From: Taxillus chinensis
Taxonomy: Eukaryota > Streptophyta > Magnoliopsida > Santalales > Loranthaceae
Assembly: GCA_023512835.1 (NCBI GenBank)
Contig: CM042084.1
Location: 56,164,793-56,228,792, forward strand
Length of the DNA stretch: 64,000 nucleotides
Direction of reading: 5' to 3'
Shown: one piece after another, positions 55,495 to 64,000 of the stretch
Position numbering within the stretch: position 1 is the first letter of the stretch
How the letters are laid out: the number at the start of each line of letters is the position of its first letter
Notes under the pieces: generated by a model
The model's input: the letters and a program-made list of their open reading frames with translations, nothing else
Told to the model about the DNA's origin: nothing
The model's database searches: none
Translations under genes and position numbers: made by a program

Positions 55495-57215
55495 GGGAGG
55501 TGGTACTATCGAACGCCCCCGAAATTTCAGCTCATGCTCAACTCCTTCGTCCGGTCCTCCGACAGCTCCCCAGCCTCTATCCAGGCCCGGATCACCTCAC
55601 GGTCCACGTCGCTAACTCGTCCCTCACGGACACGCCGATACAACTCCTGGTATCACAGGTGAGAGGACACAGGATAGCTCCCCCATTCCTGAAACGAGTT
55701 GCACTACTACCGCCAACCGCTCCATCATTTTCCATTCTCTCATGGAAACCTCAGCTTTTCCCTTTCCTACTTAGCGCGTCGGCTACTAAATTTCCCTTCC
55801 CAGCGTGTAGGAGAGTGTGAAGTCAAACATTTGCGGTACTCGACCCACCTCCGTTGTCGCAAATTTAGGTCTCTCTTGGGTGAAGATATCTTGTAGGCTT
55901 TTGTGGTCAGTATATACCACAAATTTCTCTCCCAACAAGTAATGTCGCCAAGACTTCGGGGCAAAAATAACTCGTTGCTAACTCCGGTCGTGTGTTGGGT
56001 AGTTTTGCTCATGGGACTTCACTGTCGCGAGCCATATGCTATGACTTGGCGTTCTTGCATCGAACACACCCCGGTCCAACGCGAGACGCATCACAATACA
56101 CCTCGAATGGCACTCCCTCCCCGCGGTAGGCTCAACACCGGTGCAGAGTCGTCGGGCGAGTCTTCAACTCCTCGAATGCTGCCGGCACTTGTCCGTCCAC
56201 TCGAATTTGGCTCCCTTCCGTGTAAGAGCTGTCATGGGCGCCGCCAACCGAGAAAATCCTTCCACAAACGCCGGTAATACCTGCCGGACCCAAGAAACTC
56301 CGGATCTCAAAAACATTTGTGGGCCTCTTCCAAGATGCTACGGACTCAATCTTGGTTGGGTCCACTCTAACTCCTTCGGCGGATACTACATGCCCAAGAA
56401 AATGCACCTCTCGCATCCGGAAGTCACACTTGCTAAATTTAGCATACAAGTGATGATCTCGTAGTACCTGCACGACCACGGCCAAGTGCTCCTCATGCTC
56501 GGCTTGGGTTTTGGAGTACACAAGGATGTCGTCAATGAATACCACCACGAAGGAATCCAAGTATGGGGCAAACACCTGATTCATTAGATGCATGAACACA
56601 ACGAGTGCGTTCGTGAGCCCAAAAGGCATCACTAGCCACTCATAGTGTCCGTACCGCACCTGAACGCCGTCTTAGGGATGTCTTCGCTCCCGACCCTCAA
56701 TTGATGATATCCCGAACGCAGATCGATTTTTGAGAACCATCGTGCTCCACTCGGTGGTCGAATAAGTCATCAATCCGCGGCAAAGGGTACTTGTTCTTTA
56801 CCGTTACTTGATTCAACCTCCGATAATCAATGCAAAGTCGCAACGAACCATCCGCCTCTTAGCAAACAAGACCGGTGCACCCCAAGGTGAGGTACTAGGA
56901 CGGATAAAACCTTTATCTCCCAGTTCCTTTATCCGCCCCGAAGCTCCCATGACCTCGCCAGGGTCCCATCCGGTATGCTACTAGTGAGATGGGTCCCACC
57001 CCCGGCAACGTTCAATCGTGAACTCGACACTTCGTGTGGAGGCAACTCCAACAACTCCCCCAGAAAGACATCCTGAAATTCTCGACTACATCCGGCCACA
57101 CCCTTTTCTCCAAGTTACCTTCCTCCTCAAAGGTTAGGGTGGCAAGCCTATGGGTAATATTGCCCCATAGCTCCCTCGTCGGTCCAGGCTCTCCCAACAT
57201 CCCTATCCCATTCAC
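55495..57215 (-). pseudogene. RT and RNase H of chromovirus B
   Basis: [21 protein letters not shown], catalytic [15 protein letters not shown] (about 56530), [20 protein letters not shown] and [11 protein letters not shown] are in one frame (56659-56132). Upstream pieces (RVWPDVVENF at about 57090) and the RNase H (about 56100-55770; NLRQRRWVEY) are in other frames. Many short indels. Confidence 0.85.
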
Positions 57216-57719
57216 CCACTAGGATACGGGAAGACCCTGTGGGTGTAGTAAACGATACTCGTCGCCTATAGCGGTCAATCTTAGCCCGAAAGGCCATCAA
57301 CCATCCATCCCCAGAATCAAACTAAAGGTCCTCATGGGCATTACGTACAAATCAAATGAGAGGTCAACCTCTCCTATCGTAGCGCACACTCTCGACACAT
57401 TTGGTGGATCAACTCCACTCCTCCCATTGGGGACTCGACCCTCGAGAGGTCTATCGGCCTCCACACAATCAAGTCCAAGGCTCTCCACCAAGGACTTAGC
57501 AATCAGGGAGCACGAAGCTCCGGTATCAAACAATGCAGCAACAACAGTGCAGGATATTAAAATAGTACCTCGAACCACCGAAGGTCCAGCTCCACCTTCC
57601 TCGGAGGGTGATGGTAATTCCTCCATTTCACTGGTGCGAGGTAAGCACGAACACCCTGCCTTGGCCTGCCCCACCACTAGCCTCACTTGCCTTCCCTTTT
57701 GCTCTTGCTCGCAGTCCAC
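57216..57719 (-). pseudogene. Aspartic protease of chromovirus B
   Basis: PSVVRGTILISCTVVAALFDTGASCSLIAK has the catalytic D-T-G, then VCATIGEVDLSFDLYVMPMR and FSLILGMDG in one frame down to 57297. The domain is intact in this frame. Confidence 0.85.
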
Positions 57720-58983
57720 CGGGACGCCCCTCCGATCCTCCTTGTGGTTGCCTCTCCCCCGTGGCCTAGTGTGACCGGAACCAAACTGACCGGCCCGCCA
57801 CGAATGTCTTGGCTTGGGGGCTGGGGCCTAAATTGGGTCCCACCCCTACTCCCTTGTCTTAAGCTTCCGGCTCCCTGGCTGCTCCCCTTGGCTGAAACAC
57901 ACCTTGCCGATGTGTCCCACCTTCCCACAAACCTATGACACGTCAAGTGCTGTTTGGGGCACTCACGTTTGACGTGCCCTGACAGGCCACAACGGGTACA
58001 CCCGCTTGGGAAGTTCCCGCGGCACTCCCTGTCCTCCAAAGTAACGGGATCCGGGCGGAGCCATTGAAGCTTGGCCCCATCCTTGGGAAAAGTCCCACTC
58101 CCGAGCTCAACCTTCTGCCTCTTGGTATCACCGTGCTTGTCGCGCGCGCTCTGCCCCATCCGCTCCCGGTGAGCCTGTCTTCCCTCCTCTAATCCTCTCT
58201 CAACAATCTTGGCGGTGTCCACGACTTCGACATAGGTCTTCGGTCGCAAGATCTCCACCCTTTGCTTCAGGGCAGGTTTGAGACCCATGGTAAACTTATG
58301 GGCCTTCAGGTCCTCCCTTGATATTGCTTCGGAGCAAACCGACTCAGCCCCGAAAATCTCGCTCATACTGCCTGCGAGCGCGATCCCGCTTCCAAGCCGC
58401 CGAACTCCTCCCGCTTCGCCACCGCAATGACTCGGAAAGAACTCCTCATGGAGCAGTTGGAGGAACTCATTCCAGGCCATGGTCTCCATATCCCGGCTTC
58501 CGAGGTGCTAAGCCACCATTCCAAGGCTTCCTCCTCCAACTCCGGATCGCTAGTCTCACTTTGTCTTCCTCCCGGGGTCGAAGAAAGGAGAACACATGCT
58601 CGATCGCCGCAGCCAGGTGCTCTGCTCCTAGAGGTTCGGTTCCTCCCTTGAACCTTGGTGGATGTTCCTTTCGGAACCGTGTCAACACGTCTCCCTCTTC
58701 CCGCCTCACCGGCACTTCCCGCCTACACGGAGGTTACCGCCTCACGGGGTGGAGAGGGTGGCACCGCTGTCGTGCCATCATCTCCTGACGCACCTCGTTT
58801 AGGATCTCTCCCCGAGGTCCTCACGCATGCTCGGCACGTTCTCACTTAGGGCCCGGACTTGGGCCATGATCCGCTCCAGGGGATCATCGCCCTCTACACG
58901 CCGTCCTCTTCCCTCTCCGGCACGGGCGGCGAAGATTCATCTTCTACAACTGGAGTAGCTCGGGTTACTCTCCTAGGAGGCAT
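57720..58983 (-). pseudogene. gag of chromovirus B
   Basis: The start ATG at 58981-58983 gives MPPRRVTRATPVVEDE. Capsid blocks: RFRKEHPPRFKGGTEP (58680) and, from 58489 down, WNEFLQLLHEEFFPS, FTMGLKPALKQRVEILRPKTY. The zinc knuckle C-TR-C-GLSG-H-VKRE-C (about 57990) is complete, unlike in chromovirus A. The frame 58489-57683 is 268 codons long and mostly intact. Earlier parts are frame-shifted. Confidence 0.85.
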
Positions 58984-59421
58984 CGTCTACATAATTTAAA
59001 CCAAACTAGGATCAGCTTCCCTCAAGCTCTCCACACCCTCATCCCCATGGGCCATGAGGTACTCAAGCAACATCTTACATTTAAACACACGGGAAAGTCA
59101 CGAAGTACACAGCGAAGCTATTCATAGCAACAAGTCTCCTGAGAAAATCACCGAATTTCACAAGAACAAGTTTCAACGAACATAGCATGTCCAATCACAA
59201 TACTAATACGAGAATTAAACTAGTGCCCTAATGCCAACGCATGTATGCACCCTCAACCCAAATGCAAGTGCCCTACTCCTTGGTCTAACTACCCCCGAGT
59301 ACACCCCAAAAACCGAGATAGGACCACGTTGATCGGGCGTGTCCTATACCGCCTCCTAAGAGTCTCGAAGCGGCCCAGGGCCTCCCCACTTTATCCTAGG
59401 TCCACTAGACCATGAACTATC
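58984..59421 (-). other. Chromovirus B 5' leader
   Basis: About 440 bp between PBS and gag, without coding signs. Confidence 0.7.
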
Positions 59422-59433
59422 GCTACGATACCA
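59422..59433 (-). other. Primer binding site of chromovirus B
   Basis: Minus strand TGGTATCGTAGC three bases after the 5' LTR end. Close to the initiator tRNA-Met site TGGTATCAGAGC. Confidence 0.75.
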
Positions 59434-60801
59434 TATTGTCACGCCCAATTTCCTTCCACCGGAAAAGGAGTAGTGACTGCCCATGCCCGCACCCGAAGGG
59501 ACAAGGGGTTGGTGCAAGCACCTTAAAAGGACCTCTAAGACGGTGCTGTCCCAAACTGCATAATCAGGCCAACATGCCAAGGGGCATGCTCCTGCTCCCA
59601 AACCATGCACACAAACACAAATTGAATAACAACACCTCATTTTATTTCATTTCAAAGGCTAAATGTTTATTACAACCCAGATCGGGGAAAAACCCCTATA
59701 AAGCCATAAATAAAACCAAACCAAAATCCAAACACATAAAACCAAAGTACAACAAGGAAATAATATAAAACTTTCGGCCTCGGGGGCCTAGCTCCTCGGC
59801 CTTCACCTACCGCTGCTAAACCCCGCAAAAGAACGGTTTATAGGAGGGGTGAGCAAACCACGCCTCGGTAGGGATCCCGTCTCCCCCGCACCCGTCCCAT
59901 TGTACAACATGCATGATATGTGTATGCTTGTGCTCGTGTTGTGCCTAAGGCTAACGCGACAAACATCACCCGATAAACACTCTTTACCCGAACCCGCACC
60001 GAAGGGCGAGAGGACACCCCGCCACCACGGCGACATGACATACCACATTCAGGCGAATGTTGCATGGACACCAATGCAACATTTTCCACCCGAGTCGATA
60101 TGGTCAACCACCTCCTCGGGCGCCATATCTACCCTCGGGAATGGGTGTAGACTTAGCCCACCGTCGTGAGTGCTACACCGAGACTCAGGACCACGTCCTG
60201 GCCAAATCTCAAAGGGGTCCAGCTATTGTGCCTGGCCCATATCTCGACTCGGTCTCAAACGAGATCAACGAACAAAGATAGCATTACATCTCAACATGTA
60301 AACTCGACAAGGCATTTACACTTTATCTCGAAAGGACCAACATGGTCAGATACCGATCCACACACATCAGCCTCATAGGCTAAAAATCAAATACAAATCA
60401 AACACGGTACACACCAGTCACACAGGTATATCATCAAGCACTCATATACAAGGTCTCACAGGGCATTATATTGAATACATGGCATGCAGCCTCACGGACA
60501 TTTTATCAAACACATAGTGTGCGGACCTCTTAGACATTTCATCAAACACATAGTGTGCATAAACAAACCCGGAAAATCCTCGGAGCCAAATTCAACATCA
60601 AATCAACGAAACATGCCACCGAAGGCCAACATCCATATAGGAGATCACACCTATATGGATTTACATATATATATATAGGTGAATATCCTAAAACGAGAGG
60701 AGAGTTTGGAAGGACATGAATCCCTACCTCAGGCTTTTGTCCTAACCTCCACGCTGGAAACGACTCCCCACGACGCGAACCACCACGGCAATGACCAGGA
60801 G

Positions 60802-60843
<42 letters not shown>

Positions 60844-60889
60844 CAGCAAGGAAGAACACAAGAACCCTAAACTCAAACTCAAGCCCTCC

Positions 60890-60966
60890 TTATATAGACA
60901 CTACCCACATCAAAACGACGTAGTTTTGATTAAGTAAACCCAGGATCAAAACGGCGTAGTTTTGAT
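60890..60966 (-). promoter_or_regulatory. U3 core promoter, chromovirus B 5' LTR
   Basis: TATATAA at 60890-60896 (minus), inverted repeats at 60909-60930 and 60945-60966. The second has ggcgta in the centre in place of gacgta. The CT/GA microsatellite (60804-60841) falls in the predicted transcript leader. Confidence 0.6.
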
Positions 60967-61096
60967 CACACAAGTTAGCACCTTTCCGCACCCATATAGG
61001 CCAAAATACTCGGAATTTCAACATGGTCCTTTGGAGAAAGATCATTAGAATGTCAAAACCAAGGGAACCATGCAAAAATATGGTCTGCACGCCAAT

Positions 61097-61125
61097 TTGC
61101 ACGTGAATTCCCAATTCACGTGCAA
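61097..61125 (-). repeat. U3 hairpin, chromovirus B 5' LTR
   Basis: Same 13-bp-arm inverted repeat as 53703-53731, unchanged. Confidence 0.85.
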
Positions 61126-61406
61126 CTCCAAATGGACTCCAAATGCTCTCAAACTTCACCCCTAGCCTCCTTGCATCATTTAGAAGACAATCACACTTGC
61201 ACGTGAATTGGACCCATATCACGTGCACCTCACATACACGTCCGTTTGGCCTGAAACTTCGTGGTAGATAGAGGACATCATTCTAAGCATCTTTCCTTTT
61301 GCACGTGAATTCATTTGAGCCCATTCACTAGGTCAAAATCTAGAAAAACTCTACTCGAAAGGCAAACGTGACTAACTGTGACTAACTTAAGGTACGGGTC
61401 CTTACA

Positions 61407-62765
61407 AGATGGTTCTTCAACACTGTTTCTGTCAGTGTTAACTAGCTCGGACGGGATTGAAGGTGCTCCGCAGTTTTGAGTATCCGAAGGAGTATGTCCG
61501 GAGCTTAATGGTAGTCCTGAGTCCGATTCATCCGTAGCATCATCCACATCATTTCTTTGTGCTCCGCTGGTGCCGCTTGGTTGGTTAGTATGTGTAACAG
61601 GAACAGTCATAAACTTTGAATAGTCGATGTTGTTGTCTTGAACCTGTACGTTAGAACTTGAAGAAGCAACTTTTGACCAATCAAGATTAGTTTCATCAAA
61701 GGTCACATGGATAGATTCTTCAATTTTAAAAAGTTTTCTATTGAAGACCCGATAAGCCTTGCTATGTAATGAGTACCCGACAAAGATCCCATCATTAGAT
61801 TTTGGTTCAAATTTATTCCAGGGTTCTTTGCTGTTGTTCAATATATAGTATGTACACCCAAAGGCTCTGAAATGTGAAATTGAAGGCTTTCGTTGTCTCC
61901 ACATCTCATAGGGTGTTTTCATGGTAGATTTATTTATTAGAGTTCTGTTCTGAACATAGCAGGCAGTGGACACAGCTTCAGCCCATAGACTGAGAGGAAG
62001 CTTTACCCCTGCTAGCATAGACCTGCCAGCCTCGACTAAAGTGCGATTCTTACGCTCAGCTACCCCATTTTGTTGTGGAGTTCTGGGCACAGAGAAGTCA
62101 TGCTGAATGCCCTGTTCAGAACAATATGATCTCATATCTGAGAAATCAAATTCTGTACCATGATCACTCCTGATGCATTTAATGCTCAATCCTTGCGAAT
62201 TGCTTATCAAGTTGAAAAGATCTACAAGATTCTCAAAGGTTTGATCCTTAGTTTTTAGAAACATCACCCATGTGTACCTGGTGAAATCATCGATAACCAC
62301 AAGGGTATATCTCGCACCAACTAGTGAAGGAACAGAAATGGGACCACAGAGGTCCATATGAAGAAGTTGTAGAGGAGTAGTTATTGAATTAACTGATTTG
62401 CTCTTAAAACTATGTTTGGTTTGTTTACCAAGTTGGCATTCTCGACAGAGAGTGTCTCTGGAGTATTTGTGTTTAGGTAGACCAGTGACAAGATCGAGTG
62501 ACGCTAACTTAGACAAGGTCTTAAAGTTTAAGTGTGCACATCGCTTGTGCCATAGCCAACTATCTTCATCTGATGCTGTAGTGAGGAAGCATACAGGGTC
62601 AGAAGAATTATTTCTTAAGACCACTGAGTATATGTCCCCATCTCTTGATCCGGATAACTTAACATCTCCGGATAAGTTTTCCCTTACTGTACAGGTGTTA
62701 GACATAAAGGAGACTGTAAATCCTTTGTTACATAAATTACTGACACTTAGCAAATTGTGCTTCAA
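61407..62765 (-). pseudogene. Copia integrase of Sirevirus 2
   Basis: Upstream half of pol, open from about 62819 to the chromovirus B target. GAG-pre-integrase/HHCC: LWHKRCAHLNFKTLSKLA ... LCRECQLGKQTKH (62550-62420). Catalytic core with LLHMDLCGPI, IRSDHGTEFDF and QQNGVAERKNRTLVEA, so the D, D, E triad is intact. Then SLWAEAVSTACYVQNR, YEMWRQRKP, FRAFGCTYYIL and a Ser/Asp-rich linker ending at RNSVEEP. The reading continues at 52043 beyond the insertion. Apart from the insertion this domain looks undamaged. Confidence 0.92.
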
Positions 62766-62990
62766 ACCTTCGACTAGTGCAACTCTAGTGATTGATACAT
62801 AGCCGTTAGTTAAAGTGTTTTACCTGACAGTCTTACCTTTGCTGTTGTCACCATATGAAACGGATGGACCTCGTTTGTCATTAACTTCAACAAGTAGAGT
62901 CTGATCACCCGTCATTTATCCGGAGCATCCACTATTGAGGATCAAGTGATCCGGCAGTGCATTCCAGAGATGCTCCTGAAAGACAACAGT
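62766..62990 (-). pseudogene. Copia protease remnant of Sirevirus 2
   Basis: In frame with gag and integrase. LPDHLILNSGCSG precedes a TAA and MTGDQTLLVEV. The motif is D-S-G in the family, but the Asp codon is AAT (Asn) at 62934-62936. Stops are at 62991-62993, 62916-62918 and 62820-62822. No protease activity is expected, and gag-pol could not be processed from this copy. Confidence 0.8.
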
Positions 62991-63780
62991 TTATACTTTT
63001 GGTGCCCAAACTTGTTTCGGGCGGTTAGAAAGAGCAGCAGTAATGTCAACAGTTCCGGATTTGACTTTGCTAGGACTTTTAGCTCTCCAAGTTGACTTTA
63101 ATTTGTTAGTTTCAGCTGCTTCTTTTATTTGGGTTAACTTGGGAGAGATACTCCTTTGAGGTTTAGATTTTGTTTTGCTCGAAGAACCCTTTTTATTGAA
63201 CTGATCTTTATTGGTATGAATTTGATTACAAAGCCAGTTATCAGATAAACTCCAACATTCATAGTGATAATGACCTATTTCCCTACAGATGGAACAGACA
63301 CTATAATGCGGAGTACAAATAGGGGATACCGGTCTTTTAGATTTTACAGACTTTCTACTCTGTTCCCTATGGCCTAATCCATTACGTTTGGGTGACGCGC
63401 TCTTGGCCTTAGATGCGTTAGCCTTAGCCTTTCCTTTCTTTTTGGGTGCTATAGTTTTGGCTTTAATTGCAGCAGCCTTCCCTTCATCATTAGTTACGGG
63501 TGCTACTGCTTCGGGAAGTGCAGTAACAGCCTCAACTCCACAGTCATAAACTATGGTGCCACCTGAAATGAAACCATCCAACGGTTTAGACGTACTAACA
63601 GGATATAAGTTGGTTAGTTTTGGAGTGAAATCCGGAGGACACTTAGTAGCTTGAGCAATGGAAGTCGATGGTTTGGAACCTAGGCCAGGTTTAACTTGGA
63701 TGTTGTCAGGATCAGTCCTAAAGATAGAGGCTATTTCCCCAGATTTAAGCCACTTACGATTTATTTCCCTTTCCTGTTCA
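62991..63780 (-). pseudogene. gag C-terminal part (nucleocapsid) of Sirevirus 2
   Basis: Open from about 63780 to the TAA at 62991. WLKSGEIASIFRTD at the top, a Lys/Ala/Ser-rich basic stretch (KKKGKAKANASKAKSASPK), the CCHC knuckle C-SI-C-REIG-H-YHYE-C (63310-63270), then another basic Ser-rich stretch and NRPKQVWAPKV. Gag in this lineage is usually fused with pol. Here the same frame runs on into the protease remnant, interrupted by stops. Confidence 0.8.
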
Positions 63781-64000
63781 AGTTCATTCTTGTGTATTTT
63801 ACAATAACTTTTAGGCCTGAGAGATTGGTATTTAACAGATGATTTTCAGCCCTGAGATCATGATACCAAGCCTCTTTATCTTTGAAGTCAGCTATGTCTT
63901 TTTCAAGTCTAGTAATAGTAAATTCAAGACGTTTATTCTGACTTTCCATATCTTTGTACATTTGAGTAATTATTAGTCTCTCATTCTTTTCATGATCACG
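63761..64000 (-). pseudogene. gag coiled-coil part of Sirevirus 2 (continues past window)
   Basis: Frame 63961-63761 reads MYKDMESQNKRLEFTITRLE and further heptads (KDIADFKDKEAWYHDLRAEN), a clear coiled coil like that near the middle or end of Sirevirus gag. It is one frame off from the nucleocapsid part, so a frameshift lies near 63770-63820. Its beginning is outside the window. Confidence 0.65.

Larger units (their letters stand above)
52044..61406 (-). mobile_element. Chromovirus B (Ty3-Gypsy, Tekay/Del type)
   Basis: A complete element of 9363 bp on the minus strand, flanked by TSD agatg (52039-52043, 61407-61411). LTRs are 52044-54014 and 59437-61406. PBS 59422-59433, PPT 54015-54029. 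Gag, protease, RT, RNase H, integrase and chromodomain are in the usual order. Its LTRs share the U3 (promoter repeats, hairpin, the phrase acatggtcctttggagaaag) with chromovirus A but differ elsewhere, so A and B are sister subfamilies. It interrupts Copia pol between integrase and RT. Confidence 0.93.
59437..61406 (-). repeat. 5' LTR of chromovirus B
   Basis: 1970 bp. It differs from the 3' LTR by scattered small changes, many at CpG (aaacgagatcaacgaac/aaacagatcaacagaac, acccgataaac/acccaagaaac, tttcggcct/tttcagcct). Confidence 0.93.
44253..64000 (-). mobile_element. Sirevirus-like Copia element 2 (5' end outside window)
   Basis: Read on the minus strand: gag (63961-62991), protease remnant, integrase, RT and RNase H (Copia order, integrase before RT), spacer with PPT-like repeats, env-like ORF, PPT, 3' LTR. 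The 5' LTR lies right of the window. Its pol is split by chromovirus B at the agatg target. The RT has the Sirevirus look ([32 protein letters not shown]), and the coiled-coil gag plus a third ORF agree. It is the same family as Copia element 1 and lies tail to tail with it, 39 kb apart. The base quintet beyond the 3' end is gattc. Confidence 0.88.

Overview
This is plant nuclear DNA, almost certainly from a flowering plant and probably a eudicot. It is mostly a nest of transposable elements around a small island of host sequence. The signs are three LTR-retrotransposon lineages known from plants (Copia/Sirevirus, Ty3-Gypsy Tat/Ogre, and Ty3-Gypsy chromovirus of Tekay/Del type), a CACTA (En/Spm) DNA transposon with Transposase_21-type genes, initiator-tRNA-Met-type primer sites, plant splice sites, and traces of plant host genes. 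No species can be named from the sequence.

Layout from left to right. 1-5179 (+): the 3' part of a Sirevirus-like Copia element (env-like third ORF, then 3' LTR), lying inside the 3' LTR of the next element. 5180-31549 (-): a Tat/Ogre-type Gypsy element with a partial 3' LTR (5180-8012), a 3' UTR with tandem repeats, integrase, two RNases H, RT, protease, gag, a DUF7745-like ORF1, a PBS and a complete 5' LTR (28726-31549). Its ORF1 is split by chromovirus A (18550-27787, minus strand, 5-bp TSD tatcc). 31550-32424: host sequence with two broken gene fragments, an hnRNP H/F-like RRM protein and a BCS1-like AAA ATPase. 32425 to about 42030: a CACTA element with a TNPD-like gene and the start of a second, TNPA-like gene. 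The TNPD-like gene is broken by a 3.36-kb solo LTR (35121-38477, TSD caatg). About 42030-44252: host sequence with one intact small gene (42774-43133). 44253-64000 (-): a second Sirevirus-like element of the same family, running off the right edge. Its pol is split between integrase and RT by chromovirus B (52044-61406, TSD agatg).

How the parts relate. The Tat element landed in the RRM pseudogene, and its intact 5' LTR preserves the empty site for Copia element 1. Chromoviruses A and B are sister subfamilies with matching U3 promoters (a TATA box plus two copies of an inverted repeat) and a U3 hairpin whose two arms have changed together. Their LTR pairs are nearly identical, so both are recent insertions. 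Nearly all element ORFs carry stops or frameshifts. In the two chromoviruses many of the breaks are one-base length changes near CpG, which may be sequence error and not decay.

I found no clear new multi-gene system. The best leads are the env-like third ORF with a faint C48-peptidase-like signature at its C-terminus, the covarying LTR hairpin, the fast-changing minisatellites inside the LTRs and 3' UTR, a 461-bp duplication that copies a PPT/LTR start, and the small host gene surviving between transposons.
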